NCBI GenBank assembly: GCA_902610845.1
Contig: CACLXJ010000005.1
Coordinates: forward strand, 1-64,000
DNA length: 64,000 bases
Origin: an uncultured Alphaproteobacteria bacterium
GTDB lineage: Bacteria > Pseudomonadota > Alphaproteobacteria > HIMB59 > GCA-002718135
Reading direction: 5' to 3'
Shown: piece after piece, positions 17,691 to 26,043 of the stretch
Position numbering within the stretch: position 1 is the first letter of the stretch
How the letters are laid out: each line of letters starts with the position of its first letter
Notes under the pieces: model-generated
Database searches by the model: none
What the model was told of the DNA's origin: nothing
The model's input: only the letters and a program-made list of their open reading frames with translations
Translations under genes and position numbers: made by a program

Positions 17691-17867
17691 ATGTTAAATG
17701 TATTTGGATTTTTCAACAAAATGTATGACGAATTAAATAGTAATGATAGTTCTACTGATAAAGAACTAATAAAGTATTTCAAAAGTGAATATGGAAATGA
17801 ATGGAAGATCGAACTAGATAAATACCTTTTAAAGTCTGATTATGAAACTAACTCTAAAGCCGCATAA
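17691..17867 (+). CDS. Small hypothetical protein, 58 residues
   Basis: A likely real small gene just under the track cutoff. ATG at 17691 follows AAAGG at 5-6 nt spacing, a good ribosome binding site here. The peptide begins MLNVFGFFNKMYDEL and continues as a charged, probably alpha-helical protein (ELIKYFKSEYGNEWKIELDKYL) with no signal peptide or cysteine. I do not recognise a family. It ends 12 nt before the convergent pepP-like gene. The unusually long 160-nt upstream region holds inverted repeats that may regulate it. Confidence 0.6.
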   Translation: MLNVFGFFNKMYDELNSNDSSTDKELIKYFKSEYGNEWKIELDKYLLKSDYETNSKAA

Positions 17868-17879
17868 TAGGTGGATTTT

Positions 17880-19649
17880 TTAATAATATAACTTCTCTGT
17901 AACTTCTTTAAGCCAAATACGCTCTTTTGGGTCTAAATAATCTTTCAATTTCTGATAAACTTTATAATGATAAGAGTTTAACCATTCTAACTCATCAAAT
18001 TTAAGCATCTCTATATTTATGAGATCTCTATCAATAGGGCACCATGATATATTCTCAAAGAACAATCTCCTATCAGATTTTTCTTTAACAAGTATTAGAT
18101 TTTCTGTTCTTATTCCATATTCATTTTCCTTATAATATCCTGGTTCATTTGAAATAATCATTCCAGGTATTAATTCTATACTTTCAAACATTGATTTCTT
18201 AGCTATTCTTTGCGGTCCTTCGTGTACACTTAAAAAACTTCCAATACCGTGACCTGTCCCATGATCATAATCTAAATTAATTTCTTGCAGACTTTTTCTT
18301 GCCAGATAATCAATATCAGTTCCTTTTGTGCCCTTTTCAAAAACATGATTTGATAAGGCTATATGACCTTTAAGAACCCTCGTAAATCTATCTTTTTGTT
18401 CTGTTGTTGGTTTACCTAAAATTATAGTTCTTGTTATATCTGTTGTTCCATCAGAATATTGACCCCCCGAGTCAACAAGGTAAATATTATTTTCGGAGAA
18501 AGATGATTTACCTTCTTCAGTAACACGGTAATGAGGAAGGGCTGCATTTTTATCAATTGCTGATATTGTATCAAAAGATAGAGAATGAAATAATTTATTT
18601 TTTCTTCGAAGATTTTCTAAATGATGTGCAACACTTATTTCATCATTTGATTTAGGATCCATGATATTTTTTAACCAATAAATATATTTGGTAATACTAA
18701 CACCATCTCTTATATGTGCTTTTTTTGCTCCATCTAGTTCAGTTTCATTTTTGATAGCTTTTAACAAAATACATGGATTTGCTAAATTTTTAGTACTTAT
18801 TTTTTGTTTTCTTAAAAGATCTAAAAAATAATAAGTGGTGGAATTAAAATCTAAACCAATTGATTCAGATGAATTAATATTATTAAAAATTGATCCAATG
18901 TTTTCAATTTTATTAATATTTATTAATGTTTGGATTTCTTTTTTTAGTATTTCTGGCATTGCAGACTCTTTAATATACAAAGAGTGCTTATTATTTTTTG
19001 AAATTAAAAGATAAGAATAAAGTAGTGGTGTATATTCAATATCACCTGCTCTTAAATTTAATAGCCAAGCAATATTATCAAGACCAGAAATAAAGTAATG
19101 ATCAATTTCATTTTGATTTAAAAATTTTTTTAAAGTATCTAATTTTTCATGTCTGCCCTGACCAGCAAAACTTGTTGGGTGATCAAATATATCTGTATAC
19201 TGAGTTTTTGGTTGATTTTCCCATATTAAATCAACTAAATTTTTATCTATTAGTTGGAGTTGAGATGTTGAATTCTCTAACATTTTTTCCACTTTTTCAA
19301 TTTCTATAATTGAATGAAGAGTTGGATCTAATGCAATTTTATATTCTTCTTCTAATAAAATTTTTTCTAAATCTGTCCAAAAGTTATTTAAATGTTTTGC
19401 CTGAATTTCTTTGGCATTAATTTGAGTATTCGCTTGAAAAGTATATCGTCCATCGACATATAAGAAGGCATCTGTTGGCATTATAATTGCTCTTCCTGCT
19501 GAACCAGAAAAGTTTGTTATAAAATTTAATCTTTCTGCATTTGGAGAAATATACTCATTTAAATATTCATCACTTCTATTAATAACAAAAATATCGATAT
19601 CTTTTTCTTTTAATAGATTTTGTAATTTTTTTAAATTTGATTGATTCAT
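17880..19649 (-). CDS. pepP: Xaa-Pro aminopeptidase (aminopeptidase P, M24 family)
   Basis: A 589-residue three-domain aminopeptidase P of the long form. Two creatinase-N type domains come first; the pita-bread M24 catalytic domain has the metal ligands in YLVDSGGQYSDGTTDITRT, HGTGHGIGSFLSVHEGP, ISNEPGYY and GIRTENL. It removes N-terminal residues before proline. The start codon overlaps the stop of the upstream PLP-enzyme gene by 1 nt (TAATG). Confidence 0.93.
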   Translation of the reverse strand: MNQSNLKKLQNLLKEKDIDIFVINRSDEYLNEYISPNAERLNFITNFSGSAGRAIIMPTDAFLYVDGRYTFQANTQINAKEIQAKHLNNFWTDLEKILLEEEYKIALDPTLHSIIEIEKVEKMLENSTSQLQLIDKNLVDLIWENQPKTQYTDIFDHPTSFAGQGRHEKLDTLKKFLNQNEIDHYFISGLDNIAWLLNLRAGDIEYTPLLYSYLLISKNNKHSLYIKESAMPEILKKEIQTLININKIENIGSIFNNINSSESIGLDFNSTTYYFLDLLRKQKISTKNLANPCILLKAIKNETELDGAKKAHIRDGVSITKYIYWLKNIMDPKSNDEISVAHHLENLRRKNKLFHSLSFDTISAIDKNAALPHYRVTEEGKSSFSENNIYLVDSGGQYSDGTTDITRTIILGKPTTEQKDRFTRVLKGHIALSNHVFEKGTKGTDIDYLARKSLQEINLDYDHGTGHGIGSFLSVHEGPQRIAKKSMFESIELIPGMIISNEPGYYKENEYGIRTENLILVKEKSDRRLFFENISWCPIDRDLINIEMLKFDELEWLNSYHYKVYQKLKDYLDPKERIWLKEVTEKLYY

Positions 19650-20611
19650 TATAACTTATTAAATAAACTTAAATCGATATTACCACCAGAAATCATAACT
19701 ATAATTTTTTTATTTTTGATATCAATTTTATTATTTAATACTGCAGCTGCTGCAACTGCTCCTCCTGGCTCCACAACTATTTTAAGTTGTTCAGCTAGCA
19801 AAATTATAGTTTTTGTTACTTCTTCATCAGAAACACTTAATCCTCCTTCAAGATTATTTGAATTAATTTGAAAAGTTATATTACCAGGTTGTGGTGCCAA
19901 TAGTGCGTCACAAAAAGATTTAGCATTTTTTTTATTTTCTATAATTTTACCAGCTTCTAAAGATCTTTTTGTGTCATCAAATTCATTAGGCTCCACAGAA
20001 TATGATCTTATATTTGGATAGATATGCTTTAAGTATGTTGATGTTCCTGCAATAAGACCTCCACCTCCACAACAACATAAATACAGATCAGGTTCAATTG
20101 ATTGCTCTTTCAAATCATTTACAATTTCGATAGCTGCAGTTCCCTGACCAGCAATTATATCTTCATCATCATAGGGTTTAATTAAAGCTCTATTATCCTT
20201 CTTTTGAATTTCATTTCCTATCTCTTCTCTACTTTGAAAGTAAGTGTCATATAATATTACCTCTGCTCCATATTTTTTTGTATTTTCAATTTTTATTTGA
20301 GGTGCAGTTTTAGGCATTATTATTTTTGCACTTAAATTATTTTGAGAAGCTGAAAAAGCAACTGCTTGTGCGTGATTGCCTGAAGAGTAAGCAACTACTC
20401 CATTTTCTGAAATATCATTTAAAGATTTTAAGATTTTATGGGTTGCTCCTCTTAACTTAAAAGATCCAGTGCTCTGAAGATTTTCAAGTTTAAAATATAT
20501 TTCTGAATTTAATAAATTATTTATGTAATCATTTGATACAAGTGGAGTTTTGATTATTTTCTTATTTATAAGATTATAAGCTTCTTCGATTCTTTTATGA
20601 TTTAATGTCAT
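19649..20611 (-). CDS. PLP-dependent threonine/serine dehydratase-like enzyme
   Basis: A 320-residue fold-type II PLP enzyme. The PLP lysine is in STGSFKLRGATHK; the SSGNHAQAVA substrate loop, the GGGGLIAG phosphate loop and the terminal SGGN are present. There is no C-terminal ACT regulatory domain, so it is the short catabolic threonine dehydratase / serine racemase / hydroxyaspartate ammonia-lyase type rather than biosynthetic IlvA. Exact substrate cannot be told. Co-transcribed with pepP, suggesting amino-acid catabolism. Confidence 0.85.
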   Translation of the reverse strand: MTLNHKRIEEAYNLINKKIIKTPLVSNDYINNLLNSEIYFKLENLQSTGSFKLRGATHKILKSLNDISENGVVAYSSGNHAQAVAFSASQNNLSAKIIMPKTAPQIKIENTKKYGAEVILYDTYFQSREEIGNEIQKKDNRALIKPYDDEDIIAGQGTAAIEIVNDLKEQSIEPDLYLCCCGGGGLIAGTSTYLKHIYPNIRSYSVEPNEFDDTKRSLEAGKIIENKKNAKSFCDALLAPQPGNITFQINSNNLEGGLSVSDEEVTKTIILLAEQLKIVVEPGGAVAAAAVLNNKIDIKNKKIIVMISGGNIDLSLFNKL

Positions 20612-20777
20612 TTAAAGTATATATATTTTGTTTGCACTATTTCTTATTCTAAAATTTTAAAAATTTATATCAAATTATTTTAATTAAGAATAATTATAAA
20701 ATTATTAATTTTCTTTATAGTATTAAGGTTTTTTTAGTCTGTCTTTAAAGTTTAGATTTTTAATATATTTTGATTAT

Positions 20778-21080
20778 ATGTACATTGCTATGAACAGATT
20801 TAAAATTATACTTGGAAAAGAAGTTGATTTTGAAGAAATATGGAAATCTAGAGAAACTCATCTCGAAAAAGTTCCTGGATTTAAAAAATTTAATTTAATT
20901 AAAGGTAAAACTACTGAAGAATATGCCCTTTATGCATCACATAGTATTTGGAATAGTGAAGAAGATTTTATTAATTGGACTAAATCAGAAGAATTTCGAT
21001 TGGCCCATAAAAATGCTGGCAATAATAAACATTTATACCTTGGACACCCAGAATTTGAAGGTTTCAAAAAAATACTGTAG
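20778..21080 (+). CDS. IsdG/HmoB-like haem-degrading monooxygenase (antibiotic biosynthesis monooxygenase fold)
   Basis: A 100-residue dimeric ferredoxin-like ABM-domain protein. The Asn-Trp-His triad of IsdG-type haem oxygenases is found at N6, W67 and H77, in MYIAMNRFKI, FINWTKSEEF and RLAHKNAG; the PGFKKFNL and LYASHSIW strands also match. This suggests oxygenative cleavage of haem with iron release. Its TAG stop overlaps the GTG start of a flavodoxin-fold reductase (TAGTG), a candidate electron donor. The 166-nt gap upstream is very AT-rich, with an AATAATT-ATAA-AATTATT palindrome of uncertain meaning. Confidence 0.8.
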   Translation: MYIAMNRFKIILGKEVDFEEIWKSRETHLEKVPGFKKFNLIKGKTTEEYALYASHSIWNSEEDFINWTKSEEFRLAHKNAGNNKHLYLGHPEFEGFKKIL

Positions 21081-21688
21081 TGAAAAAAATATTTATTGTC
21101 TTTGGGCATCATAACATTAGTGGTTCTTTTAATTCACAAATAAGAGACACTTTTATAAATGAAGCTGAAAAACTAGGTCATACAATTGATTTAGTAAATT
21201 TGTTTGATGAAAAAGAATACTTACCTTTCTATAATTCAAATTTTAATCCTCCTCCGAAGCTAGTTATTGATTACAGAAACAGATTAGAAAAATGTGATAT
21301 AATGTTTTTAATAGGCTCATGTAATAACCTAAGATTAAATTCTATTTTAGAAAATTGGGTAGATTGGGTTTTGCATCCTAAATGGTTTTTTTCCTATAAA
21401 AGCATGATGCCTAATAGCAGATTCTTTAAAAATTATGGTTACACTGTTCCAGGAGCAATGAAAGGAAAACTAGGAATTGTTTCTATAACTTATGGTGGGC
21501 CAATGATTAGTTATTTTAATTTTTCTATTTTTGATAATATCCCTTATAGAAGAATTAAAAAAGCTGTTTTCAATTTAGGTGGAATGAAAACTAAATATAT
21601 AAGATTTTATTCTGTACTACCAGGTATTTCGAAGACAAAATTTAACACACACATGCATCGTGTAAGGAAATTGGTTAATAGTTTATAG
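21080..21688 (+). CDS. NAD(P)H dehydrogenase (quinone)-like flavodoxin-fold protein, GTG start
   Basis: A 202-residue protein of the NQO1/MdaB/KefF-type flavodoxin fold. The FMN/FAD phosphate region is VFGHHNISGSFNSQIRD; the CDIMFLIGSCNN strand and the WVDWVLHPKWFFSY segment resemble the family's quinone-reductase loops. The start is GTG at 21080, sharing its G with the preceding stop. A role as reductase partner for the haem monooxygenase is inference from coupling only. Confidence 0.75.
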   Translation: MKKIFIVFGHHNISGSFNSQIRDTFINEAEKLGHTIDLVNLFDEKEYLPFYNSNFNPPPKLVIDYRNRLEKCDIMFLIGSCNNLRLNSILENWVDWVLHPKWFFSYKSMMPNSRFFKNYGYTVPGAMKGKLGIVSITYGGPMISYFNFSIFDNIPYRRIKKAVFNLGGMKTKYIRFYSVLPGISKTKFNTHMHRVRKLVNSL

Positions 21689-21722
21689 TTAAAAATAAAT
21701 ATTAAATTTAATGTTATTAATA

Positions 21723-22286
21723 TTAATCCCAGATAGTTACAAAGTCCTTATTATCCAGTTCAGGTATTTTTGAAGCCTCGACCTCAGGTGTTCCAACATA
21801 TAAATAACCTAATACTTCATCATCTTTCTCAAGTGATAGTTCAGAAGATATATGTTCGTTTCTCTCAGTTGAATATTTTCCTGTTCTCCAATAAGCTCCA
21901 TAACCTAAATCGTGCAAAGCAATTAAAATATTTTGTGCTGCAGCAGCTGTGGATTGAATCTGTTCTAACCTTGGAACATTAGGTTTTTCGTGATTGATTT
22001 TTGCTATTACGACAATAATCATTGGAGATCTCATTGTCAAAGCTGCAATTTTACTCTCTCTTTCTTCATCTAACTCTTCAGTTTTTTTTGTAGATTCAAT
22101 AAATGCTTTTCCTAATTTTTTTCTACCATCACCTACAACTTCTATAAATCTCCAAGGTCTCAACCATGAGTGGTCTGGTGCTCTAAGAGCGGCCTGATAA
22201 ACATTTTCCATTTCTTCTTTGGAAGGGTATGGCTCTGCTAACTTTGATATTGATCTTCTTGAAAGAAGAGTTTTCATGGTTTCCAT
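21723..22286 (-). CDS. Nitroreductase family protein (YdjA-like)
   Basis: A 187-residue FMN-dependent nitroreductase fold protein of the short YdjA type. The N-terminal LLSRRSISKLAEPYPSKEE and APDHSWLRPWRFIEV segments are diagnostic; a GYGAYWRTGKYS loop and a C-terminal LGYLYVGTPE follow. It likely reduces small nitro or quinone compounds with NAD(P)H; natural substrate unknown. Monocistronic, divergent from the CIA30 gene over 79 nt. Confidence 0.87.
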   Translation of the reverse strand: METMKTLLSRRSISKLAEPYPSKEEMENVYQAALRAPDHSWLRPWRFIEVVGDGRKKLGKAFIESTKKTEELDEERESKIAALTMRSPMIIVVIAKINHEKPNVPRLEQIQSTAAAAQNILIALHDLGYGAYWRTGKYSTERNEHISSELSLEKDDEVLGYLYVGTPEVEASKIPELDNKDFVTIWD

Positions 22287-22365
22287 AATGTGTAAAATAT
22301 TGGTAATTTAATGAATATCAATCAATTTTTTAAAAATAAATTTAAAAAAACTTTATAAAAACTAT

Positions 22366-22956
22366 ATGTTAAATATGTTTAAAAATATTTTGAAACTCAT
22401 TGTTTTTTCTATTTTTCTATCTAAAAGTTCATTTCTTCATGCTAGTGAAAGTAAGGCAATGATTTTAGATAATCTCAGCAACCCTGGTGTAAGCTCTCAA
22501 GGCCAAAATTGGGCTTTTTTTACTGATGGAGTAATGGGTGGATTATCTCAGGGTAAAGCGATCATATCAAAAGTTAATGATGTTAATTGTTATCATATGA
22601 CAGGAGATGTCACGACTGAAAATAATGGTGGTTTTATTCAAATAAGAAATCAATTAAAACCTTCAATATCGACAGAAGAGTTTGAGGGTGTTTATTTTAA
22701 AGTGTTTGGTAATAATGAAGAGTATTCAATTCATGTAAGAACCGCTTTGACGATGGCACCATGGCAATATTATAAATATAGTTTTAAAACTAATTCTGAA
22801 TGGACAGTAATAAAAGCACCCTTTAGTAAATTCAAAAAATCAAATGCTTATCAACCAAAAAAATTAGTTGGTCAGAATATTAAGACATTAGGTTTGGTTG
22901 CTGGATTTAAAGATTTTCAAGCAGATATTTGCTTATCAGAAATTGGCTTTTATTAA
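22366..22956 (+). CDS. CIA30 family secreted protein
   Basis: A 196-residue protein with an N-terminal signal peptide (about residues 1-26, ending near FLHASES) and a CIA30/NDUFAF1-type galactose-binding-like beta sandwich. Typical segments are NWAFFTDGVMGGLSQGKA, TTENNGGFIQIRNQL and the DICLSEIGFY end. The mitochondrial relative assembles complex I; bacterial exported members have no assigned role. Its stop overlaps truA by 4 nt. Confidence 0.83.
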   Translation: MLNMFKNILKLIVFSIFLSKSSFLHASESKAMILDNLSNPGVSSQGQNWAFFTDGVMGGLSQGKAIISKVNDVNCYHMTGDVTTENNGGFIQIRNQLKPSISTEEFEGVYFKVFGNNEEYSIHVRTALTMAPWQYYKYSFKTNSEWTVIKAPFSKFKKSNAYQPKKLVGQNIKTLGLVAGFKDFQADICLSEIGFY

Positions 22957-23687
22957 TAATCTATTTTCATTAAATATAATCCTTCAGGTGGCGCAGTAAC
23001 TCCTGCATATTCTCTTTTTTTGGATTGAATAATTTCTGAAATAGATTTTTCTATTTTATTTAAGCCTATGTCAACTAATGTGCCTACCATAATTCTAACT
23101 TGAGAATGTAAAAAAGATTTAGCTGAGATTAAAAAATTTATTTCATCATGATTAAAATTTACTTCCAACGAATTAATAGATTTAATTGGTGATTTGGATT
23201 GGCAATTTATTGATCTAAAAGCAGACAAATCGAATTTACCTATAAATTGATGTGATTGTTTTTTTATTTTTTCAGTGTCAATTTTTTTATGTACACACCA
23301 AACTTTGTTTTGCTCTAACGTAATTGGCGATCTTCTATTTAAGATTTTGTACTTATACCATCTTAATTTAGCTGAAAATCTAGAATTAAAATCTTTGTCA
23401 ACTTCTTCAGCATGTAAAATAGATATGGGTTGTGGTCTTAGATAATGATTGATGCCATCTCTAATAGTATCACTATCAAAATGTTGTTCTATTTCAAAAT
23501 TAGCTACTTGCCCTCTTGCATGAACACCTGCATCAGTTCGACCAGCCCCAAAAAGTGTTATTTTTTGTTTTGATAGTTTTTCTATTGCCTCTTCAACCAA
23601 TTGTTGAATCGAAGGACCATTTTCTTGACGTTGCCAACCAACATAATTAGTACCATCATATTCTAATGTTATCTTGTAGTTAGGCAT
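22953..23687 (-). CDS. truA: tRNA pseudouridine(38-40) synthase
   Basis: A 244-residue TruA. The catalytic aspartate lies in FGAGRTDAGVHARGQVANF (near residue 53), with YKYKILNRRSP and FLHSQVRIMVG segments present. It modifies the anticodon stem-loop of many tRNAs. It starts 8 nt inside the fmt end, forming a truA-fmt-def-recR-ybaB-dnaX cluster read from dnaX down. Confidence 0.96.
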   Translation of the reverse strand: MPNYKITLEYDGTNYVGWQRQENGPSIQQLVEEAIEKLSKQKITLFGAGRTDAGVHARGQVANFEIEQHFDSDTIRDGINHYLRPQPISILHAEEVDKDFNSRFSAKLRWYKYKILNRRSPITLEQNKVWCVHKKIDTEKIKKQSHQFIGKFDLSAFRSINCQSKSPIKSINSLEVNFNHDEINFLISAKSFLHSQVRIMVGTLVDIGLNKIEKSISEIIQSKKREYAGVTAPPEGLYLMKIDY

Positions 23688-24603
23688 TTATTATATCATT
23701 AATCTTAAAGCTATAACCTCGAAGAAAATCATCTTTAGAAATAGCATTTTTGCCTTCTCTTTGTAAAATTAGTGGCTCTATACTTCCGTCATTACAACCA
23801 ATATCAAAACTATCATTAATAATCGTTGATGGATTACCATTAGAATTTGATTTTCTTGCTTTAATAATCTTAATTCTTTCATTTTGTATAGTGAGCCAAG
23901 CACCAGGTTTAGGTGCATGAGCTCTTATAAGATTTAAAACTTCATTTACTGATTTATTAAAATTAATTTTTCTATTTTCTGAAGAAATTTTATTTGCATA
24001 TGTTGCATCATTATCATCCTGCTTTGAATAAATTACCTTTTTATCAAAAATTAGAGGAATAGTTTCAACTAATAATTTTATTCCAGCCTCAGTTAATTTT
24101 TGACTCAATTCATTTTTATTACAACTGTCTTCTATATCTACTTTTTTTTGATTAATAATTGGTCCAGCATCTAATTTTTCGATTAGCTGTATTATTGATA
24201 TGCCAGTCTCTTTATCGCCATTCATTAAAGAATGCTCAATAGGGGCTGCACCCCTCCATCTAGGTAACAAAGAGACATGGATATTGATACAACCAAATGG
24301 TGGTAAATCTAAAATATTTTTTGGCAATATTTTACCATATGCCATGACAATAATTAAATCAGGATTTAATTTTTTCACTGTCTCAATAGTATCTTTATCA
24401 AACGTATTTGGACTAAAAACCTCAATTTTGTTCTTACTTGCAAGTTGATGGACTTCAGATTCAATTATTTTCATTCCTCTAGATTTCTTTTTTGGGGGTT
24501 GTGAAAATACTGCGGAAATTATAAAATTATTTTTAATTAAAGCTTCAAGATATTCAGAGGCTATTTTTGGCGAACCCATAAAAATTATTTTCTTATTATT
24601 CAT
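23680..24603 (-). CDS. fmt: Methionyl-tRNA formyltransferase
   Basis: This enzyme formylates initiator Met-tRNA. It has 307 residues, with the N-terminal formyltransferase domain carrying INIHVSLLPRWRGAAPIEHSL (catalytic Asn and His) and a C-terminal OB-like domain from about 205. It overlaps def by one nucleotide upstream and truA downstream. Confidence 0.96.
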   Translation of the reverse strand: MNNKKIIFMGSPKIASEYLEALIKNNFIISAVFSQPPKKKSRGMKIIESEVHQLASKNKIEVFSPNTFDKDTIETVKKLNPDLIIVMAYGKILPKNILDLPPFGCINIHVSLLPRWRGAAPIEHSLMNGDKETGISIIQLIEKLDAGPIINQKKVDIEDSCNKNELSQKLTEAGIKLLVETIPLIFDKKVIYSKQDDNDATYANKISSENRKINFNKSVNEVLNLIRAHAPKPGAWLTIQNERIKIIKARKSNSNGNPSTIINDSFDIGCNDGSIEPLILQREGKNAISKDDFLRGYSFKINDIINA

Positions 24604-25112
24604 TATTTTTTGTTTTTTAAAAATTTTTGTACTTTTTTGATCATTATATTCCTTTTTAATGAAGAAAGATAATCTACAAATAACTTTCCAGAAAGATGAT
24701 CAATTTCATGTTGTAAAATTCTTGATTCCACTCCACTCACTTCTTTTTTTATTTGTTTGTTATTTTCATCTAGGTACTCGACTACTATATTTTGAGGTCT
24801 CTCAATTTCTGCAAATTGTTCAGGAAGAGATAAACAGCCCTCTTCCATAACAATTTTTTCTTGAGAATAAGAAACAATATTTGGATTAAATAGTGAATAT
24901 TGAGTTTCTTTTTTAGTCTCTTGATCTACAAAAAATATAGTCACAATTTGTTTTAGAATTCCAATTTGATTTGCTGCTAGACCTACACCTGGTGCTTTTA
25001 TCATTATTTGCATCATTTTTTTGGCAATTTCTTTTTCCGTACTTCCAACAGATTGAATTTTATCTGCTTTTTGGCGTAATAGTGGATTTGGGACGTAAAG
25101 TAATTTATCCAT
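24603..25112 (-). CDS. def: Peptide deformylase
   Basis: A 169-residue metal-dependent deformylase that removes the N-formyl group added via Fmt. All three motifs are visible: GVGLAANQIG, EEGCLSLP (Cys ligand) and QHEIDHLSGKLF (the two His ligands and catalytic Glu). It is placed next to fmt as in most bacteria. Confidence 0.97.
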   Translation of the reverse strand: MDKLLYVPNPLLRQKADKIQSVGSTEKEIAKKMMQIMIKAPGVGLAANQIGILKQIVTIFFVDQETKKETQYSLFNPNIVSYSQEKIVMEEGCLSLPEQFAEIERPQNIVVEYLDENNKQIKKEVSGVESRILQHEIDHLSGKLFVDYLSSLKRNIMIKKVQKFLKNKK

Positions 25113-25117
25113 TCAGT

Positions 25118-25717
25118 TTATGTAATTTTTCTTCTAGATTGAAATGCTGTATTTAATGTGTTTTCATCTAGGTAATGTACCTCTCCACCCATAGGAATAC
25201 CTTGTGCAAGTCTTGTTACATTCAAATCTTTAAATTTTTCTAGTTTATCTGCAATTACAAAAGATGTTGTTTGTCCTTCCATAGTTGTACTTAAGGCAAG
25301 AATAATTTCTTTAACATTATTTGTATCAATTCTGTTTAGCAGATGTTCTATTTTCAATTCATCAGTTCCTATACCTTGAATTGCTGATAATGAGCCACCT
25401 AGAACATTATAGAGACCTCGATAAAACCCTACTTTTTCTAGAGTCCACAAATCTGACACGTCCTCAACGACACAAATAGTTGTTTTATCTCTTTTAGGAT
25501 TTGCACAGATATTGCATGGATTTACCATATCTATATTTCCACATTCTGAGCACTCAATAATTTTATTATAAGATAAGTTTAAACTCTCAATTAAAGGAGA
25601 TAGATTTTTATCTTTATTTTTTAATAAAAAAAGAGCGATTCTTTGAGCCGATCTTCTTCCTAATCCTGGAAGTTTTGAAATATCGTTTATTAATTTATCT
25701 ATTGGGGATTGCTCCAT
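25118..25717 (-). CDS. recR: Recombination mediator protein RecR
   Basis: A 199-residue RecR with a helix-hairpin-helix N-terminus (LPGLGRRSAQRIALFLL), a Cys4 zinc finger (CSECGNIDMVNPCNIC), a Toprim domain (CVVEDVSDLWTLE) and the Walker-B-like C-terminal region. It acts with RecF/RecO in gap repair. It sits 2 nt after ybaB in the standard dnaX-ybaB-recR order. Confidence 0.97.
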   Translation of the reverse strand: MEQSPIDKLINDISKLPGLGRRSAQRIALFLLKNKDKNLSPLIESLNLSYNKIIECSECGNIDMVNPCNICANPKRDKTTICVVEDVSDLWTLEKVGFYRGLYNVLGGSLSAIQGIGTDELKIEHLLNRIDTNNVKEIILALSTTMEGQTTSFVIADKLEKFKDLNVTRLAQGIPMGGEVHYLDENTLNTAFQSRRKIT

Positions 25718-25719
25718 TT

Positions 25720-26043
25720 TTAAAAGGGAAGTTTCATTCCTGGAGGTAACGGTAGGCCTCCTGTGAGATTTTTCATTTCTTCTTGGGCTGCAGCTTCTCC
25801 TTTTTCTTTAGCATCATTTATTGCAGCAACGATCAGATCTTCAAGTATTTCTTTCTCTTCTTGTTTGATCAAGCTATCATCAATTGAAATTCTTTTAAAT
25901 ATACCTTTTGCTGTAGCTGTTACTTTAATAAGGCCTCCTCCAGAAGTACCCTCAACTTCAATATCATTTAATTTATTCTGTGCTTCAGCCATTTTTTTTT
26001 GCAACTGTTGAGCTTGCTTCATCATATTACCTAGATTAACCAT
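25720..26043 (-). CDS. ybaB: YbaB/EbfC nucleoid-associated protein
   Basis: A 107-residue YbaB/EbfC DNA-binding protein. The N-terminal helix (NLGNMMKQAQQLQKKMAEAQNKL) and the beta strand VEGTSGGGLIKVTATAKG are typical; the C-terminus ends in a Gly/Pro-rich LTGGLPLPPGMKLPF. Its start overlaps the dnaX stop by one nucleotide. Confidence 0.95.
   Translation of the reverse strand: MVNLGNMMKQAQQLQKKMAEAQNKLNDIEVEGTSGGGLIKVTATAKGIFKRISIDDSLIKQEEKEILEDLIVAAINDAKEKGEAAAQEEMKNLTGGLPLPPGMKLPF

Noticed and set aside
20689-20706. AATAATT-ATAA-AATTATT palindrome as an iron-regulator site
   Set aside because: It is pure A/T in a pure A/T spacer and lacks the G/C positions of known Fur, RirA or Irr sites; chance is likely.
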